Assembly (NCBI GenBank): GCA_026393835.1
Contig: JAPKZK010000065.1
Span: 1-58,682, forward strand
Direction of reading: 5' to 3'
Source of the DNA: Candidatus Aminicenantota bacterium
GTDB taxonomy: Bacteria; Acidobacteriota; Aminicenantia; UBA2199
Length of the DNA: 58,682 bases
Position numbers and translations under genes: made by a program. Positions 9,012-17,475 of this stretch are shown in pieces. The notes under the pieces are model-generated. The model saw only the letters and a list, made by a program, of their open reading frames with translations. It did no database searches and was not told the origin of the DNA. The number at the start of each line of letters is the position of its first letter. Position 1 is the first letter of the stretch.

Positions 9012-12000
9012 ATGTTTCGTTTCAATTTAAAAAAAATCATGCCTGTGCTCGTATTGGGAATGATGCTGTGTATCTTTCCGAATGCCCTACTGGCGCAGGA
9101 ACAGGACCTTGAGATACATTACATCAATGTCCAGCAAGGACAAAGCACATTGGTCATCGGCCCCGATGGAACCACCATCTTATACGACGGCGGCAACGAA
9201 TTCAAAGGGACCAATGAAGTGGCGCCGTATCTATTGGGTATCGGCATTCCCACCACCCAGGCGCTCGATTACATCGTCGTTTCACACCGGGATACGGATC
9301 ATTATATGGGACTAACCGAGGTCATCGGTTATGGGTATGATGCGCTGCACATTTACGACAACGGCAGCAACAAGTACAACCCCTTTGTCCAGGCTTTCCT
9401 CGACGCCGCGGCGACTACCACCGCCGGTGAGGTGCTTCCCATGCCCCTGGGAACCGTCATAAACCTCGGTAACGGCGCCACCGCCACCTGTGTGGCGGTA
9501 AACGGTTCAGTTATCGGGACCGGCGCCGTACCCGGCGGACAGGATAATGAAAATGACCGCTCCGTCTGTTTATTAATTAAGTACGGCGATTTCGAATACC
9601 TGGTCACCGGCGACATGGGCGGCGGTTCCGACGACTACGCCTGCACCGGCCGCAGCACCACCCAGGTCAATATCGAAACCCCGCTGGTCCACGCCATCAT
9701 GCCGGCCGGCGCCAATCCCCTGCTTTCCCAGTACGGCGTTGAAATCGCCCACGTTGGCCATCACGGCAGCGAAAGCAGCACCAACCCCGATTATATGAAC
9801 ATCCTCACCCCCACGGTGGGTTGTATCTCCGTGGGCGCCGGACAGGGAGTCGATTGGTTTCATCCGCGCATCGATGTCGTGGAGAGTGTATTATTGGCGC
9901 AGGCTTCCTGCATCACCGCCCCCGCGGCCCTGGTGCTTCAAACCGAAGAAGGCGACCCCAGCGGCTACAAAACCAGTTTTTCCGGTTATTGCGTGGGCGA
10001 TATGGTGATTTCCACCGACGGCGTCAACACCTATTCCATCAGCGCCAACGGCGCGGTTAGCCAGGGACCCGATGAGCGCACCGCCGCCGGACTACCCCAG
10101 ACATATTACTTCGACGAATACAACGCCGTGGATAATGCCCCTATCATTTACAATGTCCATGACGAAAACGGCAGCCGGACTTCGGTAGATATAGCCTGGA
10201 GCACCAATGAAGCGGCCTCTTCCGTCGTTAGATACGGGACCGCCACGGGTTCCTATCCCTACACCGCCGGCAGCAGTTCCCTGGTTGTGAGCCACCAGGT
10301 AACCATTTCCAATTTGACCGCCTTTACCGCCTACTATTATATCGTCGAATCCACCGACGCCACCAACCACACCGCCGCCTCGCAGGAACATATATTCCTG
10401 GCCGTCAATCCCGAAGATATCAAAGTGGTGTTCAGTGAAGTTTTTTACGACACACCGGGAACAGATACAGTGGAAGAATGGATCGAACTGTATAACAACT
10501 CACCCGTAACCGTCGATATCGGGGGCTGGAAAATAACCGACAATAACGGCTCCGGTTCCACGTTTACCATTCCGGCCGGTTCAACCATTGCCCCGGCGAC
10601 CTATTACACCATTGCCGTTAACAGCGCCGGTTTTATAGCACTTTACGGCTATGACGCCGATATTTACGGGGCCATCCCCAGCATGAACAATGACGGCGAC
10701 GCCCTGGTATTGAAAAACAAATCCGGGACCCTTATGGATGCCGTAGGCTATGAAGGCGGTTCCACCGCCGGACTTCCCACAGGGTGGGGCAGCGCCGCCG
10801 ATCCCAGCGCCGGAACAGGTTACACCATCGTACGGACAAGTCCTACCGAAGATGCCGATACCTATGCGGACTGGTCCACGGACAGCGGCAATGGATATCC
10901 CCAGACCCAGTTCATGAATGATCCGGCCCAGATGAAGGTAGTATTCAGTGAAATATTCTACGACACGCCGGGAACAGACTCCGTGGAGGAGTGGATAGAA
11001 CTCTATAATAACTCCCCCATGACAGTTGACATCAGCGGCTGGACCATCAGGGACAATAACGGTACAGGGACGACCTATACCATTCCCCAGGGCAAGAATA
11101 TCGCCCCCCACACCTATTATACCATTGCCGTCAACAGCGCCGGGTTTAATGCCATATATGGCTACAACGCCGACCTCTACGGCGCGATCCCTTCCCTCAA
11201 CAATGACGGCGACGCGTTGATCCTGAAAGACAGCTACGGTGCAGTCAAAGATGCCGTCGCCTGGGAAGGCGGGGCTTCCGCCGGCGTTCCCACCGGATGG
11301 GGCAGCGCCGCCGCCCCCAATGCCGCCACGGGCGAAACCATTGTACGTACGGATGTTACGGTGGATACCGGCGCTTATACCGACTGGTCCACCCTCGCCT
11401 CAAACGGGTTCCCCCAGACGCAGGCGCTGAACTACCGGGTGGTGTTCAATGAAGTTTTTTACGACACCCCGGGCACAGACTCAGTGGAAGAATGGATCGA
11501 ACTTTACAACAACTCTCCCATAACCGTGAATCTCAGCGGCTGGAAAATTACCGATAATAACGGCAGCGGGGCCACCTTCACCATCGCCGATGGGAAAACC
11601 ATTGCCCCGGGAACATTCTACACAATCGCTGTCGACAGCGCCGGGTTTAATGCCTTATACGGCTACGACGCCGACCTCTACGGCGCCATTCCCTCCCTGA
11701 ACAACGATGGCGATGCGCTGCTATTGAAAGACAAATACGATAATATTATCGATGCTTCTGCCTGGGAAGGCGGGGCTTCCGCGGGCGTCCCCACCGGATG
11801 GGGCAGCGCCTCTTTACCCAGTGCAGCCACGGGCAGCACCATTGTGCGAACCGATAAAACCGTGGATACCCATACCTATGCCGACTGGTCCACGGCGGCC
11901 AACAACGGCAACCCCCAGACCCAGGGCCAGGGTAGTTCCGGTAATGTGCAGATCGTGTTCAGCGAGATATTTTACGATACCCCGGGCACCGAGTCGAATG

Positions 12001-12440
12001 AGGAATGGATCGAACTGCATAATAATTCTTCCCAGACCGTGGATATCGGCGGCTGGAAGATTACGGACAATAACGGTACCGGTTCTACTTTCACCATTCC
12101 CACGGGCCAAAGCATAGCTGCCGGCGCGTATTACACCATTGCAAAAAACAGCAGCGGTTTTAACGCGTTGTATGGCTATTCACCGAACCTGGTGGGGTCC
12201 ATCCCGTCGCTGAATAACGACGGAGATGCGTTGATTTTGAAAGACAGTTCCAATACCGTAAAGGATGCAGTGGGCTGGGAAGGCGGCGCTTCCGCCGGCG
12301 TTCCCACCGGGTGGGGCAGTACGTCGCTGCCCAATGCCCCGGAAGGCAGCACCATTGTCCGTACTTATGTTACCACCGATACCAATACGTATGCGGATTG
12401 GTCCACGGCCTCCAATAACGGGAACCCCCAGACCAGTTAA
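9012..12440 (+). CDS. Secreted metallo-beta-lactamase-fold protein with four lamin-tail domains
   Basis: A 1142-aa exported protein. The ATG at 9012 is chosen over one at 8973 because GGAGG precedes it and a signal peptide (to about LLAQ) begins there. The N-terminal half is a ComEC/Rec2-like metallo-beta-lactamase fold, with metal ligands in SHRDTDHYMG (about 92) and HVGHHGSESS (about 248), suggesting an extracellular phosphodiesterase or nuclease. A fibronectin-like domain (about 385-465) and four lamin-tail domains starting near 470, 640, 809 and 979 follow, each opening F-E-FYDTPGT---EEWIEL. Lamin-tail domains often accompany secreted nucleases and may bind polymers or the surface. No sorting signal follows the last repeat. 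DNA turnover is likely but not proven. Confidence 0.85.
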   Translation: MFRFNLKKIMPVLVLGMMLCIFPNALLAQEQDLEIHYINVQQGQSTLVIGPDGTTILYDGGNEFKGTNEVAPYLLGIGIPTTQALDYIVVSHRDTDHYMGLTEVIGYGYDALHIYDNGSNKYNPFVQAFLDAAATTTAGEVLPMPLGTVINLGNGATATCVAVNGSVIGTGAVPGGQDNENDRSVCLLIKYGDFEYLVTGDMGGGSDDYACTGRSTTQVNIETPLVHAIMPAGANPLLSQYGVEIAHVGHHGSESSTNPDYMNILTPTVGCISVGAGQGVDWFHPRIDVVESVLLAQASCITAPAALVLQTEEGDPSGYKTSFSGYCVGDMVISTDGVNTYSISANGAVSQGPDERTAAGLPQTYYFDEYNAVDNAPIIYNVHDENGSRTSVDIAWSTNEAASSVVRYGTATGSYPYTAGSSSLVVSHQVTISNLTAFTAYYYIVESTDATNHTAASQEHIFLAVNPEDIKVVFSEVFYDTPGTDTVEEWIELYNNSPVTVDIGGWKITDNNGSGSTFTIPAGSTIAPATYYTIAVNSAGFIALYGYDADIYGAIPSMNNDGDALVLKNKSGTLMDAVGYEGGSTAGLPTGWGSAADPSAGTGYTIVRTSPTEDADTYADWSTDSGNGYPQTQFMNDPAQMKVVFSEIFYDTPGTDSVEEWIELYNNSPMTVDISGWTIRDNNGTGTTYTIPQGKNIAPHTYYTIAVNSAGFNAIYGYNADLYGAIPSLNNDGDALILKDSYGAVKDAVAWEGGASAGVPTGWGSAAAPNAATGETIVRTDVTVDTGAYTDWSTLASNGFPQTQALNYRVVFNEVFYDTPGTDSVEEWIELYNNSPITVNLSGWKITDNNGSGATFTIADGKTIAPGTFYTIAVDSAGFNALYGYDADLYGAIPSLNNDGDALLLKDKYDNIIDASAWEGGASAGVPTGWGSASLPSAATGSTIVRTDKTVDTHTYADWSTAANNGNPQTQGQGSSGNVQIVFSEIFYDTPGTESNEEWIELHNNSSQTVDIGGWKITDNNGTGSTFTIPTGQSIAAGAYYTIAKNSSGFNALYGYSPNLVGSIPSLNNDGDALILKDSSNTVKDAVGWEGGASAGVPTGWGSTSLPNAPEGSTIVRTYVTTDTNTYADWSTASNNGNPQTS

Positions 12441-12467
12441 TTAGCCGCGGGCAGTAAGATTCAAAAA

Positions 12468-12503
12468 GCGGGGCCTCGCAGCGTCACGACCGCGAGGCCC
12501 CGC
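12468..12503. terminator. Bidirectional terminator
   Basis: Perfect 12-bp stem GCGGGGCCTCGC / GCGAGGCCCCGC with a 12-base loop between convergent genes. An A-rich side on the left and a T-rich side (TATTTATTATT) on the right make it usable in both directions. Confidence 0.9.
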
Positions 12504-12967
12504 TATTTATTATTCTCCACTTTCTCTACTTTCCTGGTTTCGTTTTTTTCGATGTCCTTGCCAATGCTTTGTTCGTTTTCTAAAAGAAACTTACCGATAA
12601 AACCCAAAACCGTGGATTGAACCAGGGGCGAGTGTTTAAGATACCACAGCATCTCTTTCACCCGCGCGGTCTGGTCGCCGAATTCATTCCCGTTCACAGC
12701 GGCGGCTGAAAGGCCGTCTTTACTTAAAAACATCTCCCCTTCTTCCAATAACACCCATGTCGGGTTTACCCTGAACTCCCGGGCGATGGCGATTAAAAAA
12801 TGATACCCGGCTTTGACTTTACCGGCTTCGATCTCCGACAATAAACTGCCCGTAACATCGATCCGGGCGGCAAAATCCTTCTGGGATATACCCAGCGCCC
12901 GGCGTATATCCTTTAGACGCCTGCCCACTTCAACGGCATTGTTTTCGTTTCCATTTTCCTGTTTCAT
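12503..12967 (-). CDS. XRE-family regulator (paralogue 2)
   Basis: A 154-aa protein with an XRE helix-turn-helix at about 14-75 (LGISQKDFAARIDVTGSLLS), then WVLLEEGEMFL, and a shared C-terminal domain MLWYLKHSPLVQSTVLGFIG at about 108-128. It is closest to the regulator at 16.2 kb; both keep the phrase LKHSPLV or FKHSPLV and an acidic, lysine-rich tail. Its stop codon overlaps the terminator stem. The gene on its upstream side is a secreted protein on the same strand, separated by about 290 bases, so its target is not clear. Confidence 0.85.
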   Translation of the reverse strand: MKQENGNENNAVEVGRRLKDIRRALGISQKDFAARIDVTGSLLSEIEAGKVKAGYHFLIAIAREFRVNPTWVLLEEGEMFLSKDGLSAAAVNGNEFGDQTARVKEMLWYLKHSPLVQSTVLGFIGKFLLENEQSIGKDIEKNETRKVEKVENNK

Positions 12968-13142
12968 ACTTGCCCACTCTTCACATTTTCATACACCTAG
13001 ATAATATACTTTTCAAACCTACTTTGTTCCATTGAATTTTAATTATAGCGATTTAATTTTTTTTTTCAACCATATTCAAAATAAATTTTAAAAAGAATCG
13101 GAAATAGTGACAAGCCCCCCCCTTAAGCTGCCTGGAAAAGAT

Positions 13143-13221
13143 TTGACAGGATAAACAGGTTGTACCGAGTTTAAAAAATCATTTATACCCCGTATATCCT
13201 GTTACCCTGTCTAATTTCCCA
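13143..13221. repeat. Imperfect inverted repeat with GACAGG/CCTGTC ends
   Basis: GACAGGATAAACAGG on the left faces CCTGTTACCCTGTC on the right, 40 bases apart. It looks like a dispersed intergenic repeat; on the minus strand it could also form a hairpin at the end of the 13.3-13.9 kb transcript. Confidence 0.5.
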
Positions 13222-13257
13222 CAAGCAGTTCCCTTTACCCTTCACCGTTGACGATTT

Positions 13258-13968
13258 CTAATTATCGGAATCGGTTACTTCATAAAACACCTGTGCGGCA
13301 TATTGGCCGGCCATATGGAATTCCGAATAAGCCTGGGCCAATTTCCAGAGGGACTGGTTCTGGGGGAATCGATCTTTATCCACTGTTTCCTTGAGGGTAT
13401 AAAGCATGTCCAAAATGGTTTCCGTATCGGCCAGCATCTCGCCGAATAGGCCGGTGACATCGCCTTTACCGAGATATTGTTCCACTTTTTTGAAGGTGTC
13501 GCCGTTCAAGCCATTCAGGGTTTGATATCCTTCATAATCGAAGGTTATTAATCTTTTGATCGTCGCTATCTTGTAGGGAGTAACGGCGGCTATTGCCGTT
13601 AAGTCGGTGTAGGAGCCTTTTGCCAGTTCCATATTTTCAATGGCGCGGTATAATGATTCCCGCAGGTCGTTGTAATTCAATCCCGCCACTTCGGACATTT
13701 CGATTTTGTTTAAAAAGAGCAGCGCGGCAGACTGCGAGATCAAAAAATACCCGGCGCCATCGACAATGGTTGTATTGATGGACGAAGACGGCGCGCCCGC
13801 AATACCGGCGATATCGCCTTCAACAGGGGCAGATCCACAGGACCCGGATTCGTATGGGCACCCGCCTTTATTGAGCAGCACACGGGGGTATAGATTGGTG
13901 TAAACCAGCGACAGGGCGATGGTCGCCAGCAAAACCGTTAAAATGAATTGTTTGTGTTGTTTAATCAT
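13258..13968 (-). CDS. Hypothetical exported protein
   Basis: A 236-aa protein of unknown function. The ATG at 13968 is preferred over one ten codons upstream because AAAGGAGAAAAAC precedes it. Residues about 8-27 form an uncleaved anchor or signal peptide (FILTVLLATIALSLVYTNL). A Cys/Gly motif GGCPYESGSCGS follows at about 34-45 and may form a disulfide. The remainder is helical, with repeated Glu/Leu patterns. It lies alone between two XRE genes, all on the minus strand. Confidence 0.7.
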   Translation of the reverse strand: MIKQHKQFILTVLLATIALSLVYTNLYPRVLLNKGGCPYESGSCGSAPVEGDIAGIAGAPSSSINTTIVDGAGYFLISQSAALLFLNKIEMSEVAGLNYNDLRESLYRAIENMELAKGSYTDLTAIAAVTPYKIATIKRLITFDYEGYQTLNGLNGDTFKKVEQYLGKGDVTGLFGEMLADTETILDMLYTLKETVDKDRFPQNQSLWKLAQAYSEFHMAGQYAAQVFYEVTDSDN

Positions 13969-14160
13969 TGTTTTTCTCCTTTTTAGATTTATTTTCAAAT
14001 TTTAAATAAGCACTTTAAAGTACTCAGGGGTATCTCCATTCTTACATTTAAATTATAGCGTAAATTTTGCCCTTATAAAATAAGAAAATAAAAAAATCCG
14101 TTAGCAGTTTACAAAAAAGTTGCCCAAACTTTTCTATCTATTAATCTACGTCTTATCTTC

Positions 14161-16128
14161 CTAGCAAATATCCAACAAACCTTTATAGTGGTCCACCAGT
14201 TGACACCAGGTGGCGCTTTCGTAAAACTTTTGTCCTTTTTTGATACTCTTCACATTAATCAATTCATCCGGGGTGATATAAAGCACCAGCGCCCCTTCCT
14301 CTTTTAACGCCGACATCTTCTCTTTCAATTGGACGGTAAATTCGATGGGCATGCCCCTGGCAATATCATGGACCAGGTAAATATGCCGGGCTTTCATGCC
14401 CAGGACCGCCAGCATGACCTCGCCTCTTTCATGATTCCGCAGCCGGCTGAACTTTTTTCGGCTGATGGCTTTCATATTCGGCCCGTTATTCTTACTTTTA
14501 TTCTTTACCTTCATCAAGCTGCGGATAAATGAGAGAAAATCGGAAACTTTAATGTCCCCAGGTACATTCTCAGGGTGACAGAGATAAAGAAACTCGGCTT
14601 TGCTTTTTACTACGGTGATGTCGATGCCGTCGATCAACACTTCGCCGGCGAATCCTTTTTTCTTAAACTCCGCGGTTTCCCCTGAAAAGAGGTTGAATAA
14701 TTGATTCTTGAACAGGTCCCCTTCGCTCACCAATACTTTAAACTCGCCTTTTTTCAGTTTCATATTCCGGGGATAGGCGCCGGGGGCCTCATTTTCAGGC
14801 AGCATAAACAGCGATCTTTTAAACCGGGTATAGGAACCCACGAAAAGTCCTACCACATAAAACAGGTTCACCAGCATACCGGCGACAAAATTCACCGGCA
14901 GCCGGCTCCGCCCGGGAAACACATTCTCGTCTTTTTTCACAAAAGATTCCACGGCGGTGAAATTCGAAAAATAGACTTTGTCGATGTAGAACTTAAAGAA
15001 TTCCCGCTTAAGCGCTTGCACATACTTGTAAAAATCGATCAGGTTTTCATACCCCCGGCTGCTGATTTCATTGGTAACGGATAAATAGAAAGTAGAAGGA
15101 AAGAACATCGAGATATCCTGGAGCAATGAAATATTCGTTTCCGTTTGGGTTTGAATGGTTTCTTCCAGGTCCTGGATTTTTTTAAAATCATTGCGGAAGT
15201 AATTTAAAATATTCTGCCTTTCCGCTTCATCTTGTTGGCCATATTTCGATATACCCAGGTTGTCGATGGAACGTTTTTCAAAGTCCATCAAAATTTTTAA
15301 TTTATCCATCTCCAACTTCTGGATAGGAGTAATAAGGTCCGATTTATCGACGATATAGGCATTAACCGCGGTGGGTATGAAATACAATAGAACAAACCAG
15401 CAGCTTAACAGGGCGGTAATCCCGGTGATTTTCGATTTCAGCGTACCGATAATCGTCCCGATGGAAAAACTGAACAATAAAAGCAGGAATATGACCAGGG
15501 CAAAAGACGCCAAATAACTATCCATGGGAACATATAGATCATTAAGAACAATCGACAGCAGCGCGCTCCCCAGGAGAAATAAAAAAAACAGGAGCATCAA
15601 GATGATCCGGCAAGAGATCATTGAGAAGAATACCTGTTTCCTGGAGGAAATGGTGGAAATAAATTTCAAATATTCATTGCTGCTGAAGGTTTCGTAACCG
15701 TAAAAAAGGGCCAGGAGGCTGCCGAAAAAGAGAAGTATCCCTGAAAAATCGGTAAAACCGAATTTGTTTAGATCGAAGATATTCTTGCCTTTCAGGGGTT
15801 TATAAATTTTTAACTGCTCGCCGGAATCCACGTAGGCGGTCATGTCCGGTATCACGGACGAGTTGATGAAGAATACGGAGATGGGGGCAGGGACAAAGAG
15901 CATCCGGATACCATAGGCCCCGTACTGCGAGTAGTTAATGTACTGGGTGGTCTTTGTCCTCTCAAACTCCTGGAATTTGTCCTTATGGTCTAATAGGCTT
16001 TTATAATCGTTGATGCCGTTTTGAATGAACACCAGGGAGAAGAAAAATAATAGTACACTGATAATGATATTGCGTCTGCCGAAAAAACGCTTAAACTCGA
16101 AAATGAAAAAAGTCTTAAAGGTACTCAT
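14161..16128 (-). CDS. ABC-2 permease fused to a degenerate nucleotide-binding domain
   Basis: A 655-aa protein. Residues 1-440 form an ABC-2-type permease: a first helix at about 22-40, a large extracytoplasmic loop, four to five helices between about 130 and 265, a second long loop, and a last helix near 425-445. Residues about 455-655 follow the outline of an ABC ATPase without its catalytic parts. Where Walker A (GxxGxGKST) should be there is LVSEGDLFKNQLFNLFSGE; where the signature should be, NHERGEVMLAVLG; where Walker B-E should be, IYLVHDIARGMP; and the strand ALVLYITPDEL matches the H-loop region with no His. The domain probably cannot hydrolyse ATP and may act as a regulatory or scaffold domain. 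Forty bases upstream is an XRE gene on the same strand. No intact ATPase partner is adjacent. Confidence 0.75.
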   Translation of the reverse strand: MSTFKTFFIFEFKRFFGRRNIIISVLLFFFSLVFIQNGINDYKSLLDHKDKFQEFERTKTTQYINYSQYGAYGIRMLFVPAPISVFFINSSVIPDMTAYVDSGEQLKIYKPLKGKNIFDLNKFGFTDFSGILLFFGSLLALFYGYETFSSNEYLKFISTISSRKQVFFSMISCRIILMLLFFLFLLGSALLSIVLNDLYVPMDSYLASFALVIFLLLLFSFSIGTIIGTLKSKITGITALLSCWFVLLYFIPTAVNAYIVDKSDLITPIQKLEMDKLKILMDFEKRSIDNLGISKYGQQDEAERQNILNYFRNDFKKIQDLEETIQTQTETNISLLQDISMFFPSTFYLSVTNEISSRGYENLIDFYKYVQALKREFFKFYIDKVYFSNFTAVESFVKKDENVFPGRSRLPVNFVAGMLVNLFYVVGLFVGSYTRFKRSLFMLPENEAPGAYPRNMKLKKGEFKVLVSEGDLFKNQLFNLFSGETAEFKKKGFAGEVLIDGIDITVVKSKAEFLYLCHPENVPGDIKVSDFLSFIRSLMKVKNKSKNNGPNMKAISRKKFSRLRNHERGEVMLAVLGMKARHIYLVHDIARGMPIEFTVQLKEKMSALKEEGALVLYITPDELINVKSIKKGQKFYESATWCQLVDHYKGLLDIC

Positions 16129-16168
16129 TTAATAACTCCCGATGAGAATCATCTTTAAAAGGCGCGTC

Positions 16169-16600
16169 CTACTTCTCATCTTTTTGTTTATTCCTTTCGA
16201 TGTCCCGTTTGATGATGTCTTCATTATCCAACAGGAATTTGGATGCAAAAGCCATGACCGACAGTTTAACCAACGGTGAATGCTTGAAATGCCACAACAA
16301 TTCCTTGATGCTTTCGGTGTGGTCGCCGAATTCATCTTCCGCGATGGTCGAGGTTTTCTCATCATTAAAGAACATCGCTCCTTTTTCCAGCAGGATCCAG
16401 GCGGGGTTTACATCGAAAACCGCCGCCAGCTTCAACAGGAAGTTGTAACCCGGTTTTGTCTTCCCGGATTCGATCTCCGACAGGAAACTGGGGGAAACAA
16501 AGAGCTGGGCTGCAAAATCCTTCTGGGAAATGTCTAAAGCCCGACGCACGTCTCTTAAGCGTTTGCCGTACTCGATTAAGTGATCCTGAATTTCCGCCAT
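16169..16600 (-). CDS. XRE-family regulator (paralogue 3)
   Basis: A 143-aa regulator, if started at the ATG at 16600; a TTG at 16621 is an alternative giving 150 aa. The helix-turn-helix (ALDISQKDFAAQLFVSPSFL) is followed by WILLEKGAMFF and the family C-terminus LLWHFKHSPLVKLSVMAFAS. It lies 40 bases upstream of the permease-pseudoATPase gene, probably co-transcribed, and is divergent from the cassette at 16.7-18.8 kb. The intergenic region holds promoters for both strands and a long palindrome, so it likely controls both sides. Confidence 0.85.
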   Translation of the reverse strand: MAEIQDHLIEYGKRLRDVRRALDISQKDFAAQLFVSPSFLSEIESGKTKPGYNFLLKLAAVFDVNPAWILLEKGAMFFNDEKTSTIAEDEFGDHTESIKELLWHFKHSPLVKLSVMAFASKFLLDNEDIIKRDIERNKQKDEK

Positions 16601-16637
16601 GGTTAATTCGCAATTTCCCAAAAAAATTAAAAAATAC

Positions 16638-16700
16638 TTGACATTTTCAAAAAATTATACTATACTTAAGTATTAACGAATCATGTACGTGATTTGTTAA
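16638..16700 (+). promoter_or_regulatory. Strong divergent promoter with palindromic operator
   Basis: On the plus strand TTGACA (16638-16643), 17 bp, TATACT (16661-16666) reads into the small genes and the HsdM-like gene. On the minus strand a TATAAT in the same interval serves the XRE gene. At 16673-16700 is the palindrome TTAAC-G-AATCA-6-TGATT-T-GTTAA, a good candidate operator for the XRE protein. A smaller palindrome ACTTAAGT lies over the plus -10 end. Confidence 0.7.
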
Positions 16701-16764
16701 TTTTTCGCGTTTAACTCAGAAACGGGCGCCGCCCAAGGCGAGGTATAGGATGATTGGAGTTGCA

Positions 16765-16974
16765 ATGAGTCACGGCAAGCTTGAGAATACATTATATAAT
16801 CTTTTCGAGGGAAAATCAACTCAGGTGGTCAAAAAAATTCAGATTCTTGTCAGGCAGATTGCCGAGGTCTTAGCAAGCCCCGTATACCACGTTTCCGTTT
16901 TATTACGGCGCCTTCGGTTTTTATTTAATAAATTAATGAATTACGAACAAGCGACCCCCCTAAAAACACGATGA
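16765..16974 (+). CDS. Small basic protein, unknown function
   Basis: A 69-aa open frame starting at an ATG preceded by TTGGAG. The sequence is helical, with a basic C-terminal half (RRLRFLFNKLMNYEQ). It is the first gene after the strong promoter and ends 12 bases before the next start. It could also be a leader without a protein product; no family was recognised. Confidence 0.45.
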   Translation: MSHGKLENTLYNLFEGKSTQVVKKIQILVRQIAEVLASPVYHVSVLLRRLRFLFNKLMNYEQATPLKTR

Positions 16975-16986
16975 AAGGAGGAAATT

Positions 16987-17370
16987 ATGCAGGCACAAAT
17001 CCAGGTGCGGCAGCCGATGGCTGAGGTCGAGTATGGTTATCGATACGAAGCCAACCCCAGGCTGAGCCCCGATACCGAGAAATTAGCAAAGGGCGTCATC
17101 ATCTCCTTGATTAATTCACCGTTGTATTACCTCGATTGGGCGTTCATTACCGGCGAAAGCGGCCGGTACAGGTTGGTGGTAAGCCAATGTGAACGGATCA
17201 TCACGGATCGGTCTTTCAAATCCCTTGACAGCGCCAAAGTCGGGTTTCTTAAAATATTTCAATACCTGGCCTTCAGCGAATACCAACCGGCCTGGAGTCA
17301 TCCTTACACGCCGTATAAAAAGTGGCTCCAGGGGATCTTAAAAAAACTCGCAGTCAAATATTATAATTAA
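16987..17370 (+). CDS. Hypothetical protein upstream of the HsdM-like gene
   Basis: A 127-aa protein with a strong Shine-Dalgarno sequence (AAAGGAGGAAATT-ATG). It has no signal peptide or membrane helix and is rich in aromatic residues (PLYYLDWAFITG, AWSHPYTPYKKW). No family was recognised. Position between the XRE-controlled promoter and the methylase-like gene suggests a shared role with that gene. Confidence 0.7.
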   Translation: MQAQIQVRQPMAEVEYGYRYEANPRLSPDTEKLAKGVIISLINSPLYYLDWAFITGESGRYRLVVSQCERIITDRSFKSLDSAKVGFLKIFQYLAFSEYQPAWSHPYTPYKKWLQGILKKLAVKYYN

Positions 17371-17381
17371 TATAGATGAAC

Positions 17382-17447
17382 CGCGAGGGACGTTGAGTCC
17401 GAGGAGTTTTTATCTTTCTTTTCTCCGCGGGCTCAACGTCCCCAGCG
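17382..17447 (+). ncRNA. Long near-perfect RNA hairpin between two cassette genes
   Basis: GGGACGTTGAG (17387-17397) pairs with CTCAACGTCCC (17432-17442); the stem continues inward with CCG/CGG and GGAG/CTCC and outward with CGC/GCG, giving about 21 pairs around a 16-base U-rich loop. No U-tract follows, so it is not a standard terminator. It could be a processing site, an attenuator or a functional RNA of the cassette. The class is unassigned. Confidence 0.55.
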
Positions 17448-17475
17448 AGTTTGTATCCGCTTACAAAGTGCAATC

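Noticed and set aside
9012..12440. Antibiotic-resistance beta-lactamase
   Set aside because: The fold is of the ComEC/Rec2 type with SHRDTDHYMG, joined to lamin-tail domains, not a class B enzyme.
17382..17447. Hammerhead ribozyme or retron RNA
   Set aside because: No CUGANGA/GAAA core, and no reverse transcriptase gene in the window.
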